A stretch of 64,000 nt of DNA from Qipengyuania flavescens (GCF_029688735.1 NZ_JARULD010000001.1:682001-746000); one strand, 5' to 3'. Shown: positions 17,956 through 28,107, counted from the stretch's first letter. Program-made: numbers and translations. The notes: generated from the letters alone by a model not told the origin.

Positions 17956-20900
17956 TTACTCCCACCAGTAGGGTCGGCGGGTTTCCGAACCCGTCTCCAC
18001 TTCGTTCATCGTGCGCGCATCGTAGAGCCTGCCGCCCAGCATCACGCGCTCGATGTTGTCCGAGTTGCGAATATCTGCACTAGGATCGGCGGACAGGACC
18101 AGCAGGTCGGCCAGCTTGCCGACCTCGAGGCTGCCGATGTCGCGGTCCATCCCGAGCGATTGGGCCGACCAGATCGTGCCCGCACGCAGCGCCTCGACCG
18201 GCGTCATGCCGCCGCGCACGAAGCTCCACAGCTCCCAATGCGCGGCAATGCCGGCCTGCTGACCATGCGCACCGATGCTGATCTTCACGCCGCGCTCGGC
18301 CAGCTTCTTGGTTTCGCGCGCCGCGTCGTCGTCGACGAAGGCCCACTCCGGCGCCGTGACGCGCCGCGCGGTCTGCGCGATCAGTTGGCGCGGCGGGGTG
18401 TGGACGAGCAGCGGATTGTCGAACACGTCGGTCGCCTGCCGCCAATACGGGTCGCCAGCGAGCCCGCCGTAGGTGACCACCAGCGTCGGCGTATTGTTGG
18501 TCTGCGACCCGCCCCAGAACTGCAGCACGTCTTCGTAGAAATATTCGACAGGGACATTGTGCTCCACGGTCGAATTGCCGTCCGCGATCAGGTTCATGTC
18601 CATGCCGAACAGCGAACCGCCCTCGGCAACGACAAGCATATTTTCGGCCATCGCTGCGGCGACCACCTGCTGACGCTGTTCACGCCGAGGCTGGTTGTAG
18701 TTCTTCACCGAAACGCCGCCCTGCGCCTTGATCCGACGCACGTGTGCCAGCGCGTCTTCGTATCCGTCGATGCGGGCATAGACCGAAGGCGCTTTGGCGC
18801 CGTAGATGATTTCCCCGGTCGAGAAGATGCGCGGAGCCAGCAGGCTGCCCGCCCGCTGCCGTTCCGACGCTGCGAAAATCATGCTGGCGCGTGAAGACGG
18901 ATCGTGGAGTGTCGTCGTACCCAGTGCGAGGTTCTGGACCAGCGACCAGTTCTGTTGCGGGATGAGATCGGCGACGCCTTGCGGTCCGTGGGCATGGGCA
19001 TCGACGAGGCCGGGCATGATCGTCTTGCCCGCTGCGTCGATAACCGTCGCGCCCGCCGGGACCGCCACGGTATCGGCCGCGCCCACTGCAGAGATCCGGT
19101 CACCGCGGATCACGATCGTCCCGTTCTCGATCGCGCCTGCGCCGTCGCCGGTCATGGTCAGGATGCGCGCGCCGGTCAGCGCAACCACGCCCGTCGGCTT
19201 GTCCGCGCGGATCGTCCGGGCGAGCGAGATGCCACTGGCAGGCGGCGTGAATTTCGGCGCGTCCTTGGCCAGCGGCGCATTGGCAAACATCGCCGAGGTC
19301 GGAGCGCGATAGAGCGTCGGCCCCATTGACCAGGTCAGCGTACTGCCGCCATCGGTCCAGCCGATGTAGTCCGCCCCGCCCTTGCTGGCGCGAGTCACCG
19401 GCAGCGAACTGGCCTTTTCGCCCAGCGTGACCGCCTGACCACCCGGCAGGAGCGGTGTTACAAACACCTCGTAATTCTCGCGGAATGCCAACATGTCGCC
19501 GCGCGGGCTGACGCTGTAGCCGCTTACTAGCTCTCCTTCGGCGTGAACCTGGCGCCGGTCGCCGGCGAGCGTTGCGGACAGCAGCTGGAGCTTGCCGCCC
19601 GACCGGCCGAGCATGAACAGGCGATCATTATCCGCGCCGAACTGCGGATCGGTCGTGTCCCGCGCGACCAGTGCGGGCGTGCCGCCGTTTGCGGAAACCG
19701 AATGGACGCCCTCGTTCTCCGAGTATTCCGGCGAGGTGAGATACCCGCCCGAGCGTTTTTCGAACACGATGGTATTGCCGTCGGGCGAGAATTGCGGCTG
19801 CGCGTAATGGCCGCGTGTGCGGGTCACGGGCCGTACATTACGACCATTTGCGTCCGCCGTCATGACCTGCCCCAAGCCATCGTCGGTCCAGCGCACGAAC
19901 ACGACTCGTCGGCCGTCGCGCGACCAGCTCGGCCAGAGCTCCAGCGCCTCGCCACCATCCGACAGGAAGCGTCGCGGCTCACCGCCGCCGAGCTGCTTGG
20001 TGTAGAGCTTGCCGAGGCTTTCGAAGACGACCGTGCGGCCGTCGGGACTGACGCTGGCGAAGCGTGGGATTTTCGCCGTGAAGCTGTCCTCGCCCACCGG
20101 GATGACGGGATGGGGCGCATCGGCCACGCCGCGCGTATCGTCGATCCGGAACGGGATCACGCTCGATCCGCTGCCATCGGCAGCGATGCGGTGGATCTTC
20201 CCGCCGGCCCAGGCGACGATCGCGCTGCCGTCCGGCGTCCAGTCCATTCGCGGATAGAAGCCGTAGACTGCCCAGGTTTCCTGCATGTCGAGATCGAGAT
20301 CGCCGTAGATCATCCGCTCGACGCCGGTGGTGAGGTTCTTCACCCATAGCTCGGTCGTATCCTTGTCGCGGCGGATGAATGCCAGCGATGTGCCGTCGGG
20401 CGACGGCGTCGGGCGCACGGCCCCGCCATATCCGCTGGCCGCAGTCGTCACTTCGGTGGTGGCGAGGACGTAACGCTCGATGGCGAACGTCCCTTGCGTC
20501 GAATCCTGCGCGTATTCGAAGATCGGGCCGCCGGTGACATTGCGGGTGTAGTACACTGCCTCACCGTCCGGTGCGTAAATCGGCTCGCCGAGTTCCTTCT
20601 GCAGTGTCTCGTTGGCGCGCGCGACCAGCTTGACGCCGCCACCGCCAGAGGGATGATAGAGCCAGATCTCACCCGTCCCCAGCGAGCGCTCGGTCGTGAA
20701 GTGCTTCTTGGCTACGATGTATTTGCCGTCCGGCGACCAGTCGGGCTGGTTCAGCAGGCGGAATTCTTCCTTGGTGACCTGGCTCTTGTTCGAGCCATCG
20801 GCATTCATCACCCAGATGTTGTCGCCGCCGCCCCGATCGGAAGTGAAGGCGATGCGCAGTCCATCGGGTGAAAAGCGCGGCTGCACCTCCCACGCTAGGC

Positions 20901-21282
20901 CCTCTGCGATCCTGCGCGGTGTGCCGCCGGCGATCGGCATGGTGTAGATATCGCCGAGCAGCGCGAAGGCCAGCGTGCGCCCATCGGGCGACACATCGAC
21001 GTCGATCCACGTGCCCTCATCGGTGCGGATCGGCACCTGCCGGATAGTAAAGCCGCGCGGATTGGCGACGTCCCAGCTTTCGCCCTCACTGCTCGATGCT
21101 GCCGGATTGGCAGTCGCGGGCGCAGCGTCGACGGCCATGCCGGACCCTTCGGCAGGCTGTTCGTCCTGCGAGGCATCGACCTCCTGCTCCTCGACCGGAT
21201 CGGGAGTCGGTTCGGGCTCCTGTGCATAGGCCGCCTGACTCGCGAACAGGACTGCAAGGACGGATGCGATGCTGGATTTCAT
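17956..21282 (-). CDS. Exported TolB-like propeller fused to amidohydrolase
   Basis: About 1108 aa. The start is at 21282, where GGGAG precedes an ATG coding a clear Sec signal peptide (MKSSIASVLAVLFASQAAYA). A low-complexity acidic/Pro linker follows. Next come several WD40-like PD40 repeats with recurring SPDG and RxAFxS motifs (about 85-690). The C-terminal metal-dependent amidohydrolase has DAHAHG (the HxH site), a VKNYN lysine, EHNVP and GAHGQQ histidines and a final KLADLLVL strand. It probably hydrolyses peptides or cyclic amides in the periplasm, like other TolB-amidohydrolase fusions. Substrate unknown. It is a minus-strand gene downstream of the LacI gene. Confidence 0.88.
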   Translation of the reverse strand: MKSSIASVLAVLFASQAAYAQEPEPTPDPVEEQEVDASQDEQPAEGSGMAVDAAPATANPAASSSEGESWDVANPRGFTIRQVPIRTDEGTWIDVDVSPDGRTLAFALLGDIYTMPIAGGTPRRIAEGLAWEVQPRFSPDGLRIAFTSDRGGGDNIWVMNADGSNKSQVTKEEFRLLNQPDWSPDGKYIVAKKHFTTERSLGTGEIWLYHPSGGGGVKLVARANETLQKELGEPIYAPDGEAVYYTRNVTGGPIFEYAQDSTQGTFAIERYVLATTEVTTAASGYGGAVRPTPSPDGTSLAFIRRDKDTTELWVKNLTTGVERMIYGDLDLDMQETWAVYGFYPRMDWTPDGSAIVAWAGGKIHRIAADGSGSSVIPFRIDDTRGVADAPHPVIPVGEDSFTAKIPRFASVSPDGRTVVFESLGKLYTKQLGGGEPRRFLSDGGEALELWPSWSRDGRRVVFVRWTDDGLGQVMTADANGRNVRPVTRTRGHYAQPQFSPDGNTIVFEKRSGGYLTSPEYSENEGVHSVSANGGTPALVARDTTDPQFGADNDRLFMLGRSGGKLQLLSATLAGDRRQVHAEGELVSGYSVSPRGDMLAFRENYEVFVTPLLPGGQAVTLGEKASSLPVTRASKGGADYIGWTDGGSTLTWSMGPTLYRAPTSAMFANAPLAKDAPKFTPPASGISLARTIRADKPTGVVALTGARILTMTGDGAGAIENGTIVIRGDRISAVGAADTVAVPAGATVIDAAGKTIMPGLVDAHAHGPQGVADLIPQQNWSLVQNLALGTTTLHDPSSRASMIFAASERQRAGSLLAPRIFSTGEIIYGAKAPSVYARIDGYEDALAHVRRIKAQGGVSVKNYNQPRREQRQQVVAAAMAENMLVVAEGGSLFGMDMNLIADGNSTVEHNVPVEYFYEDVLQFWGGSQTNNTPTLVVTYGGLAGDPYWRQATDVFDNPLLVHTPPRQLIAQTARRVTAPEWAFVDDDAARETKKLAERGVKISIGAHGQQAGIAAHWELWSFVRGGMTPVEALRAGTIWSAQSLGMDRDIGSLEVGKLADLLVLSADPSADIRNSDNIERVMLGGRLYDARTMNEVETGSETRRPYWWE

Positions 21283-21359
21283 GATTGTCTCCCTCGAATG
21301 CCTTGCCCGCTTCATAGGCGGCTGGGGCGCGAGGGCAAATGGCGTTTACGCGCGGGGCT

Positions 21360-22400
21360 TCAGCCTACGCTGGCGCGCTCCACCAGCCGCACGGGTACCC
21401 GCCGCTCCGGCTTCTCGCCTTCCTTGGCCAGCGCCGTGTCGATGAGCAGCTTGCCCGCCATGGCGAAGTCCGGCTCCACCGTCGTCAGCGGCGGCGCGCT
21501 GAACTCGCCCGAACCGAGCCCGTCGAAGCCGATCACCGAGACCTTTCCCGGCACCGCAATCTGGCGTGAGGCGAGCTCCTCCAAAGCTCCCAGCGCCATG
21601 GCATCGCAAGCGAAGAAGAGCCCATCGAAATCCGCGCCCTTCTCGACCAGCGTAGCAATGGCGTTGCGCCCCTGCGACACGCGGTCCTCGCCTTCCCCGA
21701 CCAAGGGCTCGTGGACTTCCAGACTGCCCGCCTTCATCGCCGCGCGATAGCCCTCGTAACGTTCCGAAAACTGCCGCTGCGAGCAATGCGTGTCGCCGAC
21801 GAAATGGATCGAATTCGCGCCGCCTTTCACCAGCCGCTCGACCGCAATCCGCCCCCCGTCGCGATTGTCGGAGCGCACCCAGGTGGCATTGTCGAACGGC
21901 GAGCCCCAGAACGCGATGGAATCGCTCTGCGCGGCGCATTCGCGGAAATAGTCCCATGCCGGCTGGTTGGTCGCCGTGCCGATCACGACGACGCCATCGG
22001 CCTGTCGCCGCGCGACGTAATGGCCGAACAGTTCCTCGGGCTCGGCCTGGAAAGAGACGAGCGCTTCGTAACCCCGCTCCGCCGCCGCCGCGCAGGTGCT
22101 GCCCAGCATCGAATAGTAAAACGGATTGATCGCGGCAGCGCCCTGCCCTGCCCGACCGATCACCACGATCGCGATCGTCCCGGTTTCGCCGCGACGCAGA
22201 CCGGCCGCGCGGGCATTGACGTGGTAGCCGAGCTCTTGTGCCGCCTGCTCCACCCGGCGCCGGGTCGCTTCGGTAATGGTCTCGGACCCCGAAAGCGCCC
22301 GGCTGACGGTCGACTGGCTGACCCCTGCACGCTCGGCAACATCGATCGAGGTCACGCGCCGCGGCGCACCGTTCAGACTGTTCGACATCCCACGTCCCAT
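21360..22400 (-). CDS. LacI-family transcriptional regulator
   Basis: A 346-aa regulator. The N-terminal HTH is at about residues 16-40 (SIDVAERAGVSQSTVSRALSG), with a hinge helix (TRRRVEQAAQELGYHVNARA). A periplasmic-binding-protein-like effector domain follows. Start at 22400, with a second in-frame ATG at 22388. It is divergent from the PilZ gene and co-directional with the amidohydrolase gene 78 bp downstream. No sugar transport or catabolic genes lie nearby and no LacI-type operator is obvious in the divergent region, so the target and effector are unknown. Confidence 0.9.
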   Translation of the reverse strand: MGRGMSNSLNGAPRRVTSIDVAERAGVSQSTVSRALSGSETITEATRRRVEQAAQELGYHVNARAAGLRRGETGTIAIVVIGRAGQGAAAINPFYYSMLGSTCAAAAERGYEALVSFQAEPEELFGHYVARRQADGVVVIGTATNQPAWDYFRECAAQSDSIAFWGSPFDNATWVRSDNRDGGRIAVERLVKGGANSIHFVGDTHCSQRQFSERYEGYRAAMKAGSLEVHEPLVGEGEDRVSQGRNAIATLVEKGADFDGLFFACDAMALGALEELASRQIAVPGKVSVIGFDGLGSGEFSAPPLTTVEPDFAMAGKLLIDTALAKEGEKPERRVPVRLVERASVG

Positions 22401-22517
22401 GGCAGTTTTGTCGTGTCCCTAACCCGAAGTTCACGAGATTGCGAGTAGTGCAGTTCAGCCCGCACTTGCACAGACGAACCGGCACCGCATAAGAGGGTGG
22501 GAACTGAGGGGTATCGC

Positions 22518-22826
22518 ATGGCGCAGGACCATCGACGGGAAGACCGGTTCACAGTCCAGGTCGCAGGTCGCTATCGCGGCAAGCATGGCAATTCGCGAGA
22601 CATCTGGATCAAGGATGTCTCCGAATATGGCTGTCGCTTCTTCGACAGGTTCTCCGTTCTCGAAGTGGACGGGGAAATTCTCGTCAAGCTCGGGAACATC
22701 GGCCCTATCCCCGCAGAAGTGAAATGGCGCGAGGGCAGCACGGTCGGCGCGCAATTCGATCGTCCGCTCCATCCCAGCGTACTCGATCACATCGTTCGCG
22801 AGATGGATCGCCGCGAAGGCGAATAG
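22518..22826 (+). CDS. PilZ-domain protein
   Basis: A 102-aa single PilZ domain, with an arginine-rich RREDRF motif at the start and DVSEYGC as the (D/N)xSxxG c-di-GMP motif. The start at ATG 22518 is favoured because GAGGGG lies 6 bp upstream. It likely binds cyclic-di-GMP and may control the two membrane polysaccharide genes that follow, as its stop is 1 bp before the next start. This functional link is inference from position. Confidence 0.85.
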   Translation: MAQDHRREDRFTVQVAGRYRGKHGNSRDIWIKDVSEYGCRFFDRFSVLEVDGEILVKLGNIGPIPAEVKWREGSTVGAQFDRPLHPSVLDHIVREMDRREGE

Positions 22827-22827
22827 C

Positions 22828-24207
22828 ATGCGGCAGAGCGCTCGGCGTCGGCTGCTGGGCGCGGCAATTTCCTATCTCGGCGGGATTGCGACGCGTGTCG
22901 CCGTCCAACTGGCGACGCTGCCGATCCTGTTCGCGAACTGGCCCGCAAATCGCGTCGGAACGTGGATGATGATTTTCGCGGTTCCATCCTATCTCGTCAT
23001 GGCGGGCCAGGCCTTTTCCGGCGCGGGCGGGAACGCAGCCCTTGCCGCTGCGAGAGAGGATCGCTGGACCGACGCGCGTGCAGCGTTCCGGGCGAGCTGG
23101 ATCTGGGGAACCGGGCTAAGCGCGCTGGCCATCGCTGTCTTGATCGCTTGCGCGATGATCGTCCCCGCCGACCTCGCCCGCGATTTCGGCTTTGTCGACC
23201 AGAGCGAACTGCGCCTCAGCACCGTCTGGCTGGGCATGTATATCTTCGCCTTGGTCCAGGCTGCGCTGATGCTCGTGCCGCTGCGGGTGAGCGGACATTA
23301 TCCGCTGTCGGCCGTGGCGCTCAATATCGCCGCCCTGACGGAGATCGCCGTGCTCGCGCTATGCGTCACGCAGAGCCAGTCCTTTGTTCTGCTGGCGGCT
23401 GCTCTGGCGGGCTTGCGCTGCCTTACCGCCGTGGCGATCGGCGCGATCGCCTATCGCCACGCGCCGGAGGTTTTTGTCGCCCCGGCGGTGCCCCTCCGGC
23501 CGACCCTGCGCCAACTCCTTCGCCCATCGCTGGCCTTCATCATCCTGCCGGTCGTCTATACGCTCAATCTCCAGGGCTACACGCTGCTGGTCGGCTTTGC
23601 TTTCGGCGCCACCGCGGTCGCCGGTTTTGTCGCCATCCGGGTCGTGGTCCGCGCGATCGATCTGGTCATGACGGTCGTCTATTCGGTCCAGTTCTTCGAA
23701 GCCGGCTATATCGAGGGCGACAAGCAAGCCATTCAGCGGCGCCAGCTGGCGACCATGACCACCCTTACGACAGTTGCGATCGCCGTATTTGCTTGCGTGC
23801 TGATGCTGGCGGGCGACTGGCTGCTTGCCCTGTTCACTGCCGGAAAGGGCGCTTTCGATCCCGGGCTGGCGTTTACTCTGCTTGCGGCCGGTGCGCTTCG
23901 CGGGCTTGCAACGACACCGCAATCGATGGTCGCGGCAGAGAGTGCCCATGGCGCCTTGGCCCGTAGCTATCTCCTCGCCTCGCTGCTCGCACTGGGTGCA
24001 GCGACGGCTCTGGCGACGGCCGGCCTGCCGCTGCTGGTGATCGTCGCCATGCTCATCCCCGCCGAGCTGGTGGCCACAGTGCTTGCCTTTCGTACCGTAC
24101 TTACCAGGCTGGACTGGAACGTGCGGGATTTCCTTCGCGCACTCGGGAGCCGCGATCGCCTTGCCGACGTCGTCCACCTGGCGCGTTTCCTGGGGCAACG
24201 CAGCTGA
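22828..24207 (+). CDS. Oligosaccharide flippase-like membrane protein (Wzx/MOP superfamily)
   Basis: A 459-aa protein with 12-14 hydrophobic helices. The opening (LLGAAISYLGGIATRVAVQLATLPILF) is typical of Wzx-type O-unit or exopolysaccharide flippases. It would move lipid-linked oligosaccharide across the inner membrane. It follows the PilZ gene by 1 bp and precedes a polymerase-like gene, so the three form a small surface-polysaccharide operon. There are no glycosyltransferases in the cluster. Confidence 0.75.
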   Translation: MRQSARRRLLGAAISYLGGIATRVAVQLATLPILFANWPANRVGTWMMIFAVPSYLVMAGQAFSGAGGNAALAAAREDRWTDARAAFRASWIWGTGLSALAIAVLIACAMIVPADLARDFGFVDQSELRLSTVWLGMYIFALVQAALMLVPLRVSGHYPLSAVALNIAALTEIAVLALCVTQSQSFVLLAAALAGLRCLTAVAIGAIAYRHAPEVFVAPAVPLRPTLRQLLRPSLAFIILPVVYTLNLQGYTLLVGFAFGATAVAGFVAIRVVVRAIDLVMTVVYSVQFFEAGYIEGDKQAIQRRQLATMTTLTTVAIAVFACVLMLAGDWLLALFTAGKGAFDPGLAFTLLAAGALRGLATTPQSMVAAESAHGALARSYLLASLLALGAATALATAGLPLLVIVAMLIPAELVATVLAFRTVLTRLDWNVRDFLRALGSRDRLADVVHLARFLGQRS

Positions 24208-24252
24208 TCGCAGCTTGCGGCCTGCCGCCGGAAGGGTCATTCTGCGCCGGCC

Positions 24253-25647
24253 GTGTACGACTTCCTGCTCCTCGCCTCCTGCCTCGTCTTTATCGGGACA
24301 TGCATCGCCTACGCCCGGCACGATGCGGCGAGCCTGTTCCACCCGGCCACAATCTATTTGGCCTTCCACGGCTTCATCTTCGTGATCCGCCCGCTGTTTG
24401 CCCGGTTCTACGAATTCGATCTCGTTTACAGGGTTTATGATTTCCTGCCGTCCTTGAGTGACAAGATTACAGTCATCCTCGGCTCGAACCTGGCGATGCT
24501 CGTCTTTGTCTTCACCGCTCTGCGTGTGGGAGGACAGCCGGTGGCACGATCGCCCGATGCTCTCGAATTCGACCGCTTGCGGCGCGATTTTACGGGGCCG
24601 ATACTGCTCACCTGCGTCTTGTTGGCGCCGCTCGCCCTTGCCGCGCAGTTCGCAACGTGGGAGCGGCGGGTCGATCCCTACCTGACAATGGCCCGCGATG
24701 CCGGGACGGGTATCATGGTCAATGTCGAGGCCAACGGCTGGTTCATGGAATCAGCCCTGATACTCGCGCCCCTCTCTGTATTCGCCGTCTGGCTGCTGCG
24801 CTACCGACCCCTGGGATGGCTCATTTTCGCGATCGCCAGCGTGCTGATGCTCGGCTCGGGAGGGCGCGGCGCATTCGTCTTCGCGGCCACTGCCATCGCG
24901 ATTATCTTCTTGCTGGAGCGGGGTAGACGCTGGTTCGACCCACGAGTTGCGGGGCTGGGCATTCTCGCAGTGCTTGTCTTCAATGCGGTCGTGATCGATC
25001 GCGGCCAGAGTTTGCGCAGCATGCTGGGTTCGGACCTTGATGGCGGCTACACCACCGCCCACGATCTCGACCCGCTCGAGCACATGGATTTCGCCAATCT
25101 CGAGTATTTCGAATATATCGTCTACGCGGTCCCGCAACGCACCGGCAGCTGGGATTATTTCGCGCATAATCTGCAGATTTTCACAGAACCCGTTCCGCGA
25201 TCGCTATGGCCCGACAAGCCGATCGGATCGCCGGTCAAATTTTTCGAGCTCTGGGATTACGGCACGCCGATCGGCATGACGATCTCGCTGCCCGGCGCGG
25301 GGTGGATGTCGTTCGGATATGTCGGAATTGCCATCTACGCCGCCCTGTTCGCCTGGCTCTACGGCGCGATCTACGCCCGGCTGCTCGGTCGATCGGCCAC
25401 GCCGGTTGCGATGCTCGCCTATGCTTTGCTGGCAGCTACGACCATCGTGGTGTTCCGCGACGGCATATTGCTGACCCTGTTGCGCCAGCTACCGTTCTAT
25501 TTCGGGCCGTTCCTGCTCGTTCTTCTATTTGCCAGAGTCAAAAAACCGAACACCCCGCGGACCATAGCGCCGTATGATTCGGCCGGAGAAACACCGGCCG
25601 ACCGACGCCGGGCGCTGGCGAGCCAGGGATCGCGCCAGCTACTTTGA
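24253..25647 (+). CDS. O-antigen/exopolysaccharide polymerase-like membrane protein
   Basis: A 464-aa protein with about 11-12 transmembrane segments and one long loop (about residues 245-340). This layout suits Wzy-type polymerases. A cluster ending VPRSLWPDKP in that loop recalls O-antigen polymerase loops. Start at GTG 24253, 45 bp after the flippase gene. Its neighbours support a role in polysaccharide polymerisation, but Wzy proteins are too divergent for certainty by reading alone. Confidence 0.6.
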   Translation: MYDFLLLASCLVFIGTCIAYARHDAASLFHPATIYLAFHGFIFVIRPLFARFYEFDLVYRVYDFLPSLSDKITVILGSNLAMLVFVFTALRVGGQPVARSPDALEFDRLRRDFTGPILLTCVLLAPLALAAQFATWERRVDPYLTMARDAGTGIMVNVEANGWFMESALILAPLSVFAVWLLRYRPLGWLIFAIASVLMLGSGGRGAFVFAATAIAIIFLLERGRRWFDPRVAGLGILAVLVFNAVVIDRGQSLRSMLGSDLDGGYTTAHDLDPLEHMDFANLEYFEYIVYAVPQRTGSWDYFAHNLQIFTEPVPRSLWPDKPIGSPVKFFELWDYGTPIGMTISLPGAGWMSFGYVGIAIYAALFAWLYGAIYARLLGRSATPVAMLAYALLAATTIVVFRDGILLTLLRQLPFYFGPFLLVLLFARVKKPNTPRTIAPYDSAGETPADRRRALASQGSRQLL

Positions 25648-25754
25648 CCCTGACTGCAGTGCCCGAAGGCGAGCTCCTCACAAAACATTTCATTTAGAGA
25701 CTGACTGGCGCTTGCCGCTCTCATGGTCTATTCTGTGACCAAGAGGAGAGAAGA

Positions 25755-27257
25755 ATGGCTGACTTGGCGAGCGATTTCGACGTGCTGATCGTCGGCGCGG
25801 GCATATCCGGTATCGGAATGGCGGCGCATATGAAGGACAAGGCCCCGACCCATAGTTTCGCCATTGTCGAGCGACGCGACAACATCGGCGGCACATGGGA
25901 CCTGTTCCGCTATCCAGGCATCCGTTCGGACAGCGACATGCATACGCTGGGGTTCGAATTCGAACCGTGGAAGCATGAAAAGTCCATCGCCGATGCCCCT
26001 GCCATCCTCGACTATCTCGAGCGCATCGCCGACGAGCGAGACATCCGGCAGCATATCCGCTTCGGCCACAAGGTCCTTTCCGCCGACTGGCGCGGCAGCG
26101 AGGCCCGCTGGCATGTCACGCTCGAAACGAAGGAAGGCGAGCGCAAGCATTTCACCGCGAACTGGCTCTACCTCGGCGCAGGCTATTACGACTACGACGA
26201 GCCTTACGACCCGGGATTCGATTTCGGCGAATTCGAAGGCCAGGTCCTGCATCCGCAATTCTGGCCGGAAGACCTCGACTATGCGGGCAAGAACGTCGTC
26301 GTAATCGGGTCCGGCGCGACCGCCGTCACCATCGTGCCCTCGATGGCCGACAAGGCGGCCAAGGTCACCATGCTCCAGCGCACGCCGACCTGGATGTTCA
26401 GCCGCCCGGCCAAGGATTCGGTCGCGAATTTCCTGCGCAAGATCCTGCCGGAGGAAACGGCCTACAGGATCACCCGGTGGAAGAACATCAAACTGCAGGA
26501 CTTCGGCTTCAAACGCGCGCGCACCAAGCCCGACAAGATGGCGGAAGGCCTGCACAAGCGCATTCGCAAATCGATGGGCGAGGATTACGACCTCACCGAT
26601 TTCACTCCGCCCTACAATCCGTGGGAGCAGCGCCTCTGCCTGGTGCCGGACGACGATCTGTTCGAAGCCATGAAAAGCGGCAAGGCCGAGGTGGTGACCG
26701 GCCACATCAAGGCATTCGAAAAAGGCGGCGTCCGGCTGACGGACGAAACCTTTCTGCCTGCCGATATCGTCGTAACCGCGACCGGCCTCAAACTGGCGGT
26801 GGCCGGCAAGATCGCGCTGTCGAAGGAAGGCGAGCCGATCGATCTGGCAGAGCACTTCTACTACAAGGGCTGCATGTTCTCGAACGTGCCGAACCTCGCG
26901 GTCGTGTTCGGCTATCTCAACGCCAGCTGGACGCTGCGCGCGGACATCAATTCGGATTACGTGTGCCGCGTGCTCGAACTGATGAAGGGTATGGATGTCG
27001 ACATCGCCGTGCCCCGCCTGCCCGAGGATCACGATCTGGAGGAGGACGATATCTTCGATTTCTCGTCCGGCTATATCCAGCGTTCGAAGCACATCATGCC
27101 GAAGAATGCCGTCGGATATCCGTGGCGGCTCAACCAGGAATATGTGCTCGATCGCAAGCGCATGGCGAGCGAGCCGGTCGACGATGGCGTGCTCACCTTC
27201 TTCCGCGCGACCGAAGAGGTTTCGGATGCGGAGGGAAGCAGGGAAGCTGCGGAGTAG
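25755..27257 (+). CDS. Flavin-containing monooxygenase (Baeyer-Villiger type)
   Basis: A 500-aa FAD/NADPH enzyme. The FAD-binding fold starts at residue 9 (VLIVGAGISGIGMA), and the second Rossmann motif is VVVIGSGATA (about 182-191). Between them lies FEGQVLHPQFWP, the FxGxxxHxxxWP fingerprint of type I Baeyer-Villiger monooxygenases. It inserts oxygen next to a ketone or oxidises heteroatoms; the substrate is unknown. GAGGAGAGAAG precedes the ATG. It lies 33 bp before the CinA-like gene. Confidence 0.9.
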   Translation: MADLASDFDVLIVGAGISGIGMAAHMKDKAPTHSFAIVERRDNIGGTWDLFRYPGIRSDSDMHTLGFEFEPWKHEKSIADAPAILDYLERIADERDIRQHIRFGHKVLSADWRGSEARWHVTLETKEGERKHFTANWLYLGAGYYDYDEPYDPGFDFGEFEGQVLHPQFWPEDLDYAGKNVVVIGSGATAVTIVPSMADKAAKVTMLQRTPTWMFSRPAKDSVANFLRKILPEETAYRITRWKNIKLQDFGFKRARTKPDKMAEGLHKRIRKSMGEDYDLTDFTPPYNPWEQRLCLVPDDDLFEAMKSGKAEVVTGHIKAFEKGGVRLTDETFLPADIVVTATGLKLAVAGKIALSKEGEPIDLAEHFYYKGCMFSNVPNLAVVFGYLNASWTLRADINSDYVCRVLELMKGMDVDIAVPRLPEDHDLEEDDIFDFSSGYIQRSKHIMPKNAVGYPWRLNQEYVLDRKRMASEPVDDGVLTFFRATEEVSDAEGSREAAE

Positions 27258-27290
27258 CTTTCCGCGCCGCACCGCATTAGGTCGGAGCGC

Positions 27291-28046
27291 ATGAGCGAAC
27301 GCATCTATACCGCCGGCCTCGTCGTGATCGGCGACGAGATCCTTTCCGGCCGAACGCATGACAAGAATATCGCGCAGGTCGCCAGCTGGCTTCAGGTGCA
27401 GGGCATCCGCCTTGCCGAGGTCCGCGTCGTGCCGGACGTAATCGAGCGGATCGTGGAAGCGGTGAATGCGCTGCGCGAGGCGAACGATTATCTCTTCACC
27501 ACCGGCGGCATCGGCCCCACGCATGACGACATCACGGTCGATGCCGTGGCTCGGGCTCTTGGCGTCGACGTAATCGTCCACCCGACTGCGCGGGAGATTC
27601 TCGAGAAATACTATGCCGACAAGGGCGGAATCACCGATGCGCGGCTGCGCATGGCGCGGGTGCCCGAGGGAGCGGAACTGATCGCCAACCGTATGTCGGG
27701 TGCACCGGGGATCAAGATCGGCAACGTGCACCTGATGGCGGGTGTGCCGCATATCACGGCTGGCATGCTCGACGCGCTGACGGGTACGCTGCAGGGCGGT
27801 AAACCGCTGATCTCGGAGACGGTCGGCTGCTGGACGCCGGAAAGCGAGGTCGCCGATATCCTCCGGCAGGTCGAACAGAACCATGCCTCGTGCCAAATCG
27901 GCAGCTATCCGTTCTTTCGCGAGGGGCGCGTGGGCGCGAATTTCGTGGTCCGCTCGACCGACCGCGGAGAGTTGAAGAGCTGTGTCGACAGCCTGTGCGA
28001 CGGGCTGGCGAGCGCCGGTTTCGACTTTACCCCCGGCGGAATCTGA
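27291..28046 (+). CDS. CinA N-terminal (molybdopterin-binding-like) domain protein
   Basis: A 251-aa protein covering only the MoCF/CinA-N domain: VVIGDEILSGRTHDKN at residues 11-26, then TTGGIGPTHDDIT, the conserved nucleotide-binding loop. It lacks the C-terminal deamidase domain of full-length CinA. This is common for the stand-alone form in alphaproteobacteria. CinA-N enzymes are known as ADP-ribose pyrophosphatase-like; the role here is inferred. Confidence 0.85.
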   Translation: MSERIYTAGLVVIGDEILSGRTHDKNIAQVASWLQVQGIRLAEVRVVPDVIERIVEAVNALREANDYLFTTGGIGPTHDDITVDAVARALGVDVIVHPTAREILEKYYADKGGITDARLRMARVPEGAELIANRMSGAPGIKIGNVHLMAGVPHITAGMLDALTGTLQGGKPLISETVGCWTPESEVADILRQVEQNHASCQIGSYPFFREGRVGANFVVRSTDRGELKSCVDSLCDGLASAGFDFTPGGI

Positions 28047-28107
28047 CAAAGCCTTTGTTAAACCTGCCACGCGCAGTATCCCTGCTCTACGGGAGGTTTG
28101 CTAACGC

